Assembly: GCF_015706575.1 (NCBI RefSeq)
Contig: NW_024037052.1
Span: forward strand, 1,178,001-1,242,000
Length of the DNA stretch: 64,000 nt
Source of the DNA: Patiria miniata
Taxonomy: Eukaryota > Echinodermata > Asteroidea > Valvatida > Asterinidae
Direction: 5' to 3'
Part shown: positions 35,295 to 46,200 of the stretch, one piece after another
Numbering within the stretch: position 1 is the stretch's first letter
Layout of the letters: each line of letters begins with the position of its first letter
The notes under the pieces: generated by a model
The model's input: only the letters and a program-made list of their open reading frames with translations
Databases searched by the model: none
What the model was told of the DNA's origin: nothing
Position numbers and translations under genes: made by a program

Positions 35295-36240
35295 CAGGGT
35301 TGTAGTTGAGACCGCATAGTCCGAGACCGAGACCGAGACCAGCCCCTTCAAGGCGGAGACCAATATGGTCCGAGACCGAGACCGAGACCAAGACCGCTGA
35401 TAATAAATAACAATAGTCGAAATAAAAAAACAAGACACGTTATTATAGTTGAAACTTGTAACCTTTCTATTCACAAAGATTACAGACCAAAATTTTGACC
35501 AGTGGCAGTGTTGACAAATTGATACATGACACGTTACTTGAGCAAAAAGTAGTTATACTTAAGAAATATAATGGGCTGCACCCAATCTTGACAAAAGTAA
35601 AAGTTAAAGGTAGATGTTTCATCTGTTATAGGAACTCGGATCCTAAACTCCACAGTCACCCCTTGGTTTCAGCTATGACTTCTAACGGATATTTAAAGAT
35701 GCAATTTTAACTTTACATTGTGCCTCTTTTTTTCCTTAAATAAATATAGGACTTAACTTCTAACAAGACTTGTGTACATGTACATGTTTGTAGTTTTTTT
35801 TTTTGCTTTAAAGCATACTCACCCTCTTTACAGGCTAATCAGAAAGTGCTGCCTTTTTCAGATGTCTAATTTTTGTGAAATTTCATTTTGAAATTTTGAT
35901 ACACAAACGTGTAAAAATGAATCTGAAATTTCACGAAAATATACATCTGAAAAAGGCAGCACTTTCTGATTAGCCTATAAAGAAGGTGAGTATACTTCTA
36001 AAGCAAAAAAACCCTACAAACTAAGCCTAAATGTGAAAATCAAAATTTGGCTCCGTCGACACGATTTTTGTACATGTGGATGTGTGGCCTATGTTTACGG
36101 AGGCAGTCCAGTAAATAGGCCACATTTATGGGGCTAAAGGGGACCAAGACCGAGACCAAGACCGAGACCACAGCTTCCGAGACCGAGACCAAGACCAGCA
36201 AAAAGTGGTCTCGAGACCGGTCTCGAGACCTACAACACTG
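35295..36240. mobile_element. hAT-like non-autonomous element (946 bp)
   Basis: Ends are CAGGGTTGTAGTTGAGACC and GGTCTCGAGACCTACAACACTG (shown here as its inverted form CAGTGTTGTAGGTCTCGAG). It is flanked by a perfect 8-bp duplication ATTATTTG (35,287-35,294 and 36,241-36,248). Subterminal regions are GAGACCGAGACC satellites. The interior holds an independent palindromic element. No transposase is visible. Confidence 0.88.
35787..36025. mobile_element. Palindromic MITE nested in the hAT-like element
   Basis: Long inverted arms: the left contains AATCAGAAAGTGCTGCCTTT and CAGATGT, the right contains ACATCTGAAAAAGGCAGCAC and TTTCTGATTAGCCT. The arms are about 90-100 bp, with outer ends TTTGTAG...CTACAAA. 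No target duplication was resolved. Transcripts would fold into a long hairpin. Confidence 0.8.
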
Positions 36241-36471
36241 ATTATTTGGCACACACCCACAAAAAGCAGAAAAAGGAAAACATTGCACATATCCATTTCT
36301 TCATGTGAATGAGTAATAAGAGTGCAAAATCAATGTAGTATAATCAAACAACAAAACTAAAAGCCCCATTCTGACCAATATAATTACCGAATATCTTCAC
36401 TATATAAGCACTATTAAGATGACCTACATGTATAAATATAATCTCTGAAACTAATGATTAAGTCATTGTTG

Positions 36472-36617
36472 GGTCTGAGTTGGTCGTGCTTGGTCCGAGT
36501 TGGTAGTGGGTCCGAGTTGGTCTTGGGTCCGAGTTGGTAGTGGGTCCGAGTTGGTAGTGGGTCCGAGTTGGCGTGGGTCCAACTTGGCATGGGTCCGACT
36601 TGGTTTGGGTCCGAGTT
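36472..36617 (-). repeat. Inverted TCCGAGTTGG minisatellite with CGAAGTGGTAATT tail
   Basis: Same motif as the minisatellites at 32,940 and 34,122 but in the opposite orientation. It is followed at about 36,625-36,672 by TTGGCTAAGTGG and CGGCGAAGTGGTAATTC, as in the 1.18-kb blocks. It is probably a third, fragmentary member of that family. Confidence 0.8.
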
Positions 36618-36761
36618 GACCTGATGCCATTTGGCTAAGTGGTTATTCGGCGAAGTGGTAATTCAGCAAAGTGACCAACACCCGTGACAAGCTCAACACA
36701 CTAATCCAGATCAGCTAATCACTATGATCCATGCAGTGCAGAACATTAGCTGAGAGCCTTA

Positions 36762-36962
<201 letters not shown>

Positions 36963-38252
36963 CTAAACAACAAAGAAAGGGACAAGTATTGTTGTGCTAC
37001 ATGTGACTATGATTTGCAAGTTTATGAGTTGTTCCCATTGGAGTAGTGGTAATTTGTACATGTACACACACTGACATAATAATAACCAGAGAAATTTGAA
37101 AAAAAAAACAGTATTGTGATTGAAAACATTGGACTATTATTCAAAGTGTTTATTTGAAATCTTATATTTCCCTTTACTTCCTTAATCCAATAACACTTTT
37201 ACAAAAAGTAACAAATGATGTCACTGTAAAACCTGGTCTTGAAATTGGTTTTAAAAAAACCCATTTTCTAACATCTAAGGGGAAAAGATACTATAAAGAC
37301 CAGGGACAACATTACCCATGCAACTACATGTACGGGTCTTGACTGATTGATAGATTGCTGTCGTCTTGGATATGTGTCAGAGCAAAACGGGGAATTTTGT
37401 GGGTCATTTTTGGCAGAGTTGGGACAAACTTGACCTATTTAGTTTGTGTACATGTAGGTTACTCAGTATGTAAAGAATGTAAAGAAGCGGAGGCTGATTC
37501 CAGAAGTAATGTCATAGATAGAGGGCAGGCTTTTGATTTTTTAGGGAAATTTGGGGGTAAAATGATGATGACAGAACGGCGACAACAAGCTTCCCAAAAA
37601 TAAAGATGGCAATCACCACGCAATGTACCGTGCGATCATGTACCATGAGTCTGAGCATGCATGGCGCGCTGAATCGCAAGGCCCAAACAGCACAGTAAAT
37701 TTTAGTCCAAAATTTGGGACTCTCAATACTGTGTACATGTATGAGAGTCCCAAAACTTAAGGTATCCATATCGTGCAAAAGTTTGTGCTGCATAATAAAA
37801 CCAGTGTGAATCAAATTTGCAAGCTTCTTACTCACTACAGTTTCTTCAATAATCCCCCAAACTTCTGCCTCGCAAAGTTGCTGTTGTGAGCATTGCATCA
37901 CCAAAAATTCAGCTTTTAATTCTAATTTTGCAGAGAGTTATCGAAACCTAGCCCGACTGCGTCTGGCCGTACAGTACTATCGCAAGCTCTGTAGTACGGC
38001 CAGACGCCCAATGCTTCCACAGAGACTGAATTTTTTTGGCCGCTGATGTAGCGATTTTGCTACAGATTTCGATCAAGATTATCTTTTCATCCAGGACACA
38101 AATTCCAAAGTTAAGGTTCTTAGTCGTAGAGCAACTCCTACCTTTTCGAAAAAACGTTCTTTTGTCTCAATATTTTCATCCATCTGGCCAAGCCGACTTT
38201 TCAGTCATCATCTTCCACAACATCGTCCCGAAAATGCTCCCCCATGCGATTT
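36963..38252. other. Ccdc77 upstream intron sequence up to the assembly gap
   Basis: No convincing exon. A minus-strand ATG frame near 38,130-38,180 (MDENIETKERFFEK then a GTAGGA donor) could be a first coding exon but has no family support. Inverted repeats lie at 37,718-37,752 (TGGGACTCTCA / TGAGAGTCCCA) and 37,959-38,007. Confidence 0.4.
37959..38007. repeat. Perfect 14-bp inverted repeat GCGTCTGGCCGTAC
   Basis: Arms 37,959-37,972 and 37,994-38,007 are exact reverse complements around a 21-nt spacer. No target duplication or element body was recognised. Confidence 0.75.
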
Positions 38253-38752
38253 NNNNNNNNNNNNNNNNNNNNNNNNNNNNNNNNNNNNNNNNNNNNNNNN
38301 NNNNNNNNNNNNNNNNNNNNNNNNNNNNNNNNNNNNNNNNNNNNNNNNNNNNNNNNNNNNNNNNNNNNNNNNNNNNNNNNNNNNNNNNNNNNNNNNNNNN
38401 NNNNNNNNNNNNNNNNNNNNNNNNNNNNNNNNNNNNNNNNNNNNNNNNNNNNNNNNNNNNNNNNNNNNNNNNNNNNNNNNNNNNNNNNNNNNNNNNNNNN
38501 NNNNNNNNNNNNNNNNNNNNNNNNNNNNNNNNNNNNNNNNNNNNNNNNNNNNNNNNNNNNNNNNNNNNNNNNNNNNNNNNNNNNNNNNNNNNNNNNNNNN
38601 NNNNNNNNNNNNNNNNNNNNNNNNNNNNNNNNNNNNNNNNNNNNNNNNNNNNNNNNNNNNNNNNNNNNNNNNNNNNNNNNNNNNNNNNNNNNNNNNNNNN
38701 NNNNNNNNNNNNNNNNNNNNNNNNNNNNNNNNNNNNNNNNNNNNNNNNNNNN
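38253..38752. other. Assembly gap, exactly 500 N
   Basis: A run of exactly 500 N, the size of a placeholder for a gap of unknown length. It separates the Ccdc77 upstream region from the second copy of the 760-bp array. Confidence 1.
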
Positions 38753-39679
38753 TGTAACCTTTTTTCCGTGTGACGTGTATCGGGGAGGGAAGGCGGGGGG
38801 GGGGGTAAGGTGGAGTTGAAACTTGTGTCACCGGCGTGGAAGCTACCCCTGCCTGGGTCTTTGGTCTGAATTGGGATCATATCTCCAGCTTGGATGGAGA
38901 TATGTCCCTCTTTGCAGGTCTTAGCCCCAGGACGACCGTTGTGAAAGTGTGTGTGGTGGGTTGCCGGCTGTTTTGTTGCGTTCTGTTCATGTCTGTCTGT
39001 TTCGTCTCCCTATTTGTCCGGGCCCACTGTGTTCACCCCTTGTTTCAGTTTCCGTCGTCTTCGTTGAATGTTCAAAGATGCAGAGTTTTGACATTTCACT
39101 AACACTTTTTGTTTCTTCCCAGTTTTCTCTTTTCTGTGTGTGCAGATTGAAGATGAAGGGCACAGAAGTAAGGTCGTCCAAGTGCAGCATTCATCTCCCA
39201 CAGGTAAATGAGTAATGTTTCTCCTTGCAAAACGTCTCTGTTTTGATGCGCTTCCTTGCATTTGAATGGGCTTGCTGGATTTTAACGTGGAGGTAGACCT
39301 TGGGGTATATCTTTGGAGTTTGAGATGGCAAGTTGACATACAGTACTTGTTGATAAAATGGAAATGTATTGGAGGTTTGATGACAGGACGTGATGTCAGA
39401 AAATTTGGATATTGAATTTACAATGTATACTTGCTCTTTTTTTCTGCCACAGGGAGCTTTTGAATGCTGCGAAGAGAGAAGACCCGGTTTTCATCGAAGT
39501 TTTTGTTAAGTAACTGTAACCTTTTTCCCGTGTGACGGTATCGGGGAGGGAAAGGGGGGGGGGGGTAAGGGGGAGGTGAAACTTGTGTCACCGGCGGTGG
39601 AAGCTACCCCTGCCTGGGTCTTTGGTCTGAAATTGGGATCATATCTCCAGCTTGGGATGGAGATATGTCCTCTTTGCAG

Positions 39680-39708
39680 GTCTTAGCCCCAGGACGACCG
39701 TTGTGAAG
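39680..39708 (+). CDS. Putative 29-nt exon C of the array (reference unit)
   Basis: The acceptor is CTCTTTGCAG and the donor AAG|gtgtgt (AAA|gtgtgt in most units). Entered in phase 1 it reads (G/S)LSPRTTVVK and leaves phase 0. It therefore completes the open codon left by A or B and restores phase 0, the phase needed by the next A or B and by the last exon. The donor is mediocre and the exon very short, so its use needs transcript support. Confidence 0.4.
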
Positions 39709-39907
39709 GTGTGTGTGGTGGGTTGCCGGCTGTTTTGTTGCGTTCTGTTCATGTCTGTCTGTTTCGTCTCCCTATTTGTCCGGGCCCACTGTGTTCACCC
39801 CTTGTTTCAGTTCCGTTCGTCTTCGTTGAATGTTCAAAGATGCAGAGTTTTGACATTTCACTAACACTTTTTGTTTCTTCCCAGTTTTCTCTTTTCTGTG
39901 TGTGCAG

Positions 39908-39965
39908 ATTGAAGATGAAGGGCACAGAAGTAAGGTCGTCCAAGTGCAGCATTCATCTCCCACAG
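39908..39965 (+). CDS. Putative 58-nt exon A of the array (reference unit)
   Basis: The acceptor is a long pyrimidine tract ending GTGTGCAG and the donor ACAG|gtaaat; both are strong. In phase 0 it reads IEDEGHRSKVVQVQHSSPT plus one base (phase 1 out). A second consensus donor GTAAGG lies inside it (AGAA|gtaagg) and could shorten it. A followed directly by B hits a stop within four codons; A followed by C stays open. The product was not recognised. Confidence 0.45.
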
Positions 39966-40215
39966 GTAAATGAGTAATGTTTCTCCTTGCAAAACGTCTC
40001 TGTTTTGATGCGCTTCCTTGCATTTGAATGGGCTTGCTGGATTTTAACGTGGAGGTAGACCTTGGGGTATATCTTTGGAGTTTGAGATGGCAAGTTGGAC
40101 ATACAGTACTTGTTGATAAAATGGAAATGTATTGGAGGTTTGATGACAGGACGTGATGTCAGAAAATTTGGATATTGAATTTACAATGTATACTTGCTCT
40201 TTTTTTCTGCCACAG

Positions 40216-40273
40216 GGAGCTTTTGAATGCTGCGAAGAGAGAAGACGCCGGTTTTCATCGAAGTTTTTGTTAA
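40216..40273 (+). CDS. Putative 58-nt exon B of the array (reference unit)
   Basis: The acceptor is TTTTTTTCTGCCACAG and the donor TTAA|gtaact. In phase 0 it reads GAFECCEERRRRFSSKFLL plus one base (phase 1 out), the same length and phases as A. Joined to C it continues SLSPRTTVVK. Several units have single-base length changes in B, so it is either less constrained or affected by consensus errors. Confidence 0.35.
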
Positions 40274-43200
40274 GTAACTGTAACCTTTTTTTCCGTGTGA
40301 CGTCTATCGGGGAGGGAAGGGGGGGGGGGTAAGGGGGAGGTGAAACTTGTGTCACCGGCGGTGGAAGCTACCCCTGCCTGGGTCTTTGGTCTGAAATTGG
40401 GATCATATCTCCAGCTTGGGATGGAGATATGTCCTCTTTGCAGGTCTTAGCCCAGGACGACCGTTGTGAAAGTGTGTGTGGTGGGTTGCCGGCTGTTTTG
40501 TTGCGTTCTGTTCATGTCTGTCTGTTTCGTCTCCCTATTTGTCCGGGCCCACTGTGTTCACCCCTTGTTTCAGTTCCGTTCGTCTTCGTTGAATGTTCAA
40601 AGATGCAGAGTTTTGACATTTCACTAACACTTTTTGTTTCTTCCCAGTTTTCTCTTTTCTGTGTGTGCAGATTGAAGATGAAGGGCACAGAAGTAAGGTC
40701 GTCCAAGTGCAGCATTCATCTCCCACAGGTAAATGAGTAATGTTTCTCCTTGCAAAACGTCTCTGTTTTGATGCGCTTCCTTGCATTTGAATGGGCTTGC
40801 TGGATTTTAACGTGGAGGTAGACCTTGGGGTATATCTTTGGAGTTTGAGATGGCAAGTTGGACATACAGTACTTGTTGATAAAATGGAAATGTATTGGAG
40901 TTTGATGACAGGACGTGATGTCAGAAAATTGGGATATTGAATTTACAATGTATACTTGCTCTTTTTTTCTGCCACAGGGAGCTTTTGAATGCTGCGAAGA
41001 GAGAAGACGCCGGTTTTCATCGAATTTTTGTTAAGTAACTGTAACCTTTTTTCCGTGTGACGTCTATCGGGGAGGGAAGGGGGGGGGGTAAGGGGGAGGT
41101 GAAACTTGTGTCACCGGCGGTGGAAGCTACCCCTGCCTGGGTCTTTGGTCTGAAATTGGGATCATATCTCCAGCTTGGGATGGAGATATGTCCTCTTTGC
41201 AGGTCTTAGCCCCAGGACGACCGTTGTGAAAGTGTGTGTGGTGGGTTGCCGGCTGTTTTGTTGCGTTCTGTTCATGTCTGTCTGTTTCGTCTCCCTATTT
41301 GTCCGGGCCCACTGTGTTCACCCCTTGTTTCAGTTCCGTTCGTCTTCGTTGAATGTTCAAAGATGCAGAGTTTTGACATTTCACTAACACTTTTTGTTTC
41401 TTCCCAGTTTTCTCTTTTCTGTGTGTGCAGATTGAAGATGAAGGGCACAGAAGTAAGGTCGTCCAAGTGCAGCATTCATCTCCCACAGGTAAATGAGTAA
41501 TGTTTCTCCTTGCAAAACGTCTCTGTTTTGATGCGCTTCCTTGCATTTGAATGGGCTTGCTGGATTTTAACGTGGAGGTAGACCTTGGGGTATATCTTTG
41601 GAGTTTGAGATGGCAAGTTGGACATACAGTACTTGTTGATAAAATGGAAATGTATTGGAGGTTTGATGACAGGACGTGATGTCAGAAATTTGGATATTGA
41701 ATTTACAATGTATACTTGCTCTTTTTTTCTGCCACAGGGAGCTTTTGAATGCTGCGAAGAGAGAGAGACGCCGGTTTTCATCGAAGTTTTTTGTAAGTAA
41801 CTGTAACCTTTTTTCCGTGTGACGTCTATCGGGGAGGGAAGGGGGGGGGGGGTAAGGGGGAGGTGAAACTTGTGTCACCGGCGGTGGAAGCTACCCCTGC
41901 CTGGGTCTTTGGTCTGAAATTGGGATCATATCTCCAGCTTGGGATGGAGATATGTCCTCTTTGCAGGTCTTAGCCCCAGGACGACCGTTGTGAAAGTGTG
42001 TGTGGTGGGTTGCCGGCTGTTTTGTTGCGTTCTGTTCATGTCTGTCTGTTTCGTCTCCCTATTTGTCCGGGCCCACTGTGTTCACCCCTTGTTTCAGTTC
42101 CGTTCGTCTTCGTTGAATGTTCAAAGATGCAGAGTTTTGACATTTCACTAACACTTTTTGTTTCTTCCCAGTTTTCTCTTTTCTGTGTGTGCAGATTGAA
42201 GATGAAGGGCACAGAAGTAAGGTCGTCCAAGTGCAGCATTCATCTCCCACAGGTAAATGAGTAATGTTTCTCCTTGCAAAACGTCTCTGTTTTGATGCGC
42301 TTCCTTGCATTTGAATGGGCTTGCTGGATTTTAACGTGGAGGTAGACCTTGGGGTATATCTTTGGAGTTTGAGATGGCAAGTTGGACATACAGTACTTGT
42401 TGATAAAATGGAAATGTATTGGAGGTTTGATGACAGGACGTGATGTCAGAAAATTGGGATATTGAATTTACAATGTATACTTGCTCTTTTTTTCTGCCAC
42501 AGGGAGCTTTTGAATGCTGCGAAGAGAGAAGACGCCGGTTTTCATCGAAGTTTTTGTTAAGTAACTGTAACCTTTTTTCCGTGTGACGTCTATCGGGGAG
42601 GGAAGGGGGGGGGGGTAAGGGGGAGGTGAAACTTGTGTCACCGGCGGTGGAAGCTACCCCTGCCTGGGTCTTTGGTCTGAAATTGGGATCATATCTCCAG
42701 CTTGGGATGGAGATATGTCCTCTTTGCAGGTCTTAGCCCCAGGACGACCGTTGTGAAAGTGTGTGTGGTGGGTTGCCGGCTGTTTTGTTGCGTTCTGTTC
42801 ATGTCTGTCTGTTTCGTCTCCCTATTTGTCCGGGCCCACTGTGTTCACCCCTTGTTTCAGTTCCGTTCGTCTTCGTTGAATGTTCAAAGATGCAGAGTTT
42901 TGACATTTCACTAACACTTTTTGTTTCTTCCCAGTTTTCTCTTTTCTGTGTGTGCAGATTGAAGATGAAGGGCACAGAAGTAAGGTCGTCCAAGTGCAGC
43001 ATTCATCTCCCACAGGTAAATGAGTAATGTTTCTCCTTGCAAAACGTCTCTGTTTTGATGCGCTTCCTTGCATTTGAATGGGCTTGCTGGATTTTAACGT
43101 GGAGGTAGACCTTGGGTATATCTTTGGAGTTTGAGATGGCAAGTTGGACATACAGTACTTGTTGATAAAATGGAAATGTATTGGAGGTTTGATGACAGGA

Positions 43201-46200
43201 CGTGATGTCAGAAAATTGGATATTGAATTTACAATGTATACTTGCTCTTTTTTTCTGCCACAGGGAGCTTTTGAATGCTGCGAAGAGAGAAGACGCCGGT
43301 TTTTCATCGAAGTTTTTGTTAAGTAACTGTAACCTTTTTCCGTGTGACGTCTATCGGGGAGGGAAGGGGGGGGGGTAAGGGGGAGGTGAAACTTGTGTCA
43401 CCGGCGGTGGAAGCTACCCCTGCCTGGGTCTTTGGTCTGAAATTGGGATCATATCTCCAGCTTGGGATGGAGATATGTCCTCTTTGCAGGTCTTAGCCCC
43501 AGGACGACCGTTGTGAAAGTGTGTGTGGTGGGTTGCCGGCTGTTTTGTTGCGTTCTGTTCATGTCTGTCTGTTTCGTCTCCCTATTTGTCCGGGCCCACT
43601 GTGTTCACCCCTTGTTTCAGTTCCGTTCGTCTTCGTTGAATGTTCAAAGATGCAGAGTTTTGACATTTCACTAACACTTTTTGTTTCTTCCCAGTTTTCT
43701 CTTTTCTGTGTGTGCAGATTGAAGATGAAGGGCACAGAAGTAAGGTCGTCCAAGTGCAGCATTCATCTCCCACAGGTAAATGAGTAATGTTTCTCCTTGC
43801 AAAACGTCTCTGTTTTGATGCGCTTCCTTGCATTTGAATGGGCTTGCTGGATTTTAACGTGGAGGTAGACCTTGGGGTATATCTTTGGAGTTTGAGATGG
43901 CAAGTTGGACATACAGTACTTGTTGATAAAATGGAAATGTATTGGAGGTTTGATGACAGGACGTGATGTCAGAAAATTGGGATATTGAATTTACAATGTA
44001 TACTTGCTCTTTTTTTCTGCCACAGGGAGCTTTTGAATGCTGCGAAGAGAGAAGACGCCGGTTTTCATCGAAGTTTTTGTTAAGTAACTGTAACCTTTTT
44101 CCGTGTGACGTCTATCGGGGAGGGAAGGGGGGGGTAAGGGGGAGGTGAAACTTGTGTCACCGGCGGTGGAAGCTACCCCTGCCTGGGTCTTTGGTCTGAA
44201 ATTGGGATCATATCTCCAGCTTGGGATGGAGATATGTCCTCTTTGCAGGTCTTAGCCCCAGGACGACCGTTGTGAAAGTGTGTGTGGTGGGTTTGCCGGC
44301 TGTTTTGTTGCGTTCTGTTCATGTCTGTCTGTTTCGTCTCCCTATTTGTCCGGGCCCACTGTGTTCACCCCTTGTTTCAGTTCCGTTCGTCTTCGTTGAA
44401 TGTTCAAAGATGCAGAGTTTTGACATTTCACTAACACTTTTTGTTTCTTCCCAGTTTTCTCTTTTCTGTGTGTGCAGATTGAAGATGAAGGGCACAGAAG
44501 TAAGGTCGTCCAAGTGCAGCATTCATCTCCCACAGGTAAATGAGTAATGTTTCTCCTTGCAAAACGTCTCTGTTTTGATGCGCTTCCTTGCATTTGAATG
44601 GGCTTGCTGGATTTTAACGTGGAGGTAGACCTTGGGGTATATCTTTGGAGTTTGAGATGGCAAGTTGGACATACAGTACTTGTTGATAAAATGGAAATGT
44701 ATTGGAGGTTTGATGACAGGACGTGATGTCAGAAAATTTGGATATTGAATTTACAATGTATACTTGCTCTTTTTTTCTGCCACAGGGAGCTTTTGAATGC
44801 TGCGAAGAGAGAAGACGCCGGTTTTCATCGAAGTTTTTGTTAAGTAACTGTAACCTTTTTTCCGTGTGACGTCTATCGGGGAGGGAAGGGGGGGGTAAGG
44901 GGGAGGTGAAACTTGTGTCACCGGCGGTGGAAGCTACCCCTGCCTGGGTCTTTGGTCTGAAATTGGGATCATATCTCCAGCTTGGGATGGAGATATGTCC
45001 TCTTTGCAGGTCTTAGCCCCAGGACGACCGTTGTGAAAGTGTGTGTGGTGGGTTGCCGGCTGTTTTGTTGCGTTCTGTTCATGTCTGTCTGTTTCGTCTC
45101 CCTATTTGTCGGGGCCCACTGTGTTCACCCCTTGTTTCAGTTCCGTTCGTCTTCGTTGAATGTTCAAAGATGCAGAGTTTTGACATTTCACTAACACTTT
45201 TTGTTTCTTCCCAGTTTTCTCTTTTCTGTGTGTGCAGATTGAAGATGAAGGGCACAGAAGTAAGGTCGTCCAAGTGCAGCATTCATCTCCCACAGGTAAA
45301 TGAGTAATGTTTCTCCTTGCAAAACGTCTCTGTTTTGATGCGCTTCCTTGCATTTGAATGGGCTTGCTGGATTTTAACGTGGAGGTAGACCTTGGGGTAT
45401 ATCTTTGGAGTTTGAGATGGCAAGTTGGACATACAGTACTTGTTGATAAAATGGAAATGTATTGGAGGTTTGATGACAGGACGTGATGTCAGAAAATTGG
45501 GATATTGAATTTACAATGTATACTTGCTCTTTTTTTCTGCCACAGGGAGCTTTTGAATGCTGCGAAGAGAGAAGACGCCGGTTTTCATCGAAGTTTTTGT
45601 TAAGTAACTGTAACCTTTTTTCCGTGTGACGTCTATCGGGGAGGGAAGGGGGGGGGTAAGGGGGAGGTGAAACTTGTGTCACCGGCGGTGGAAGCTACCC
45701 CTGCCTGGGTCTTTGGTCTGAAATTGGGATCATATCTCCAGCTTGGGATGGAGATATGTCCTCTTTGCAGGTCTTAGCCCCAGGACGACCGTTGTGAAAG
45801 TGTGTGTGGTGGGTTGCCGGCTGTTTTGTTGCGTTCTGTTCATGTCTGTCTGTTTCGTCTCCCTATTTGTCCGGGCCCACTGTGTTCACCCCTTGTTTCA
45901 GTTCCGTTCGTCTTCGTTGAATGTTCAAAGATGCAGAGTTTTGACATTTCACTAACACTTTTTGTTTCTTCCCAGTTTTCTCTTTTCTGTGTGTGCAGAT
46001 TGAAGATGAAGGGCACAGAAGTAAGGTCGTCCAAGTGCAGCATTCATCTCCCACAGGTAAATGAGTAATGTTTCTCCTTGCAAAACGTCTCTGTTTTGAT
46101 GCGCTTCCTTGCATTTGAATGGGCTTGCTGGATTTTAACGTGGAGGTAGACCTTGGGTATATCTTTGGAGTTTGAGATGGCAAGTTGGACATACAGTACT

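Noticed and set aside
38130-38180. MDENIETKERFFEK with a GTAGGA donor as the first Ccdc77 exon
   Set aside because: No resemblance to the known N-terminus of the family, a stop lies just upstream, and it is next to the gap; not enough evidence to call it.
38036-38880. Open frames spanning the N run
   Set aside because: They consist mostly of unknown residues across the assembly gap and have no support.
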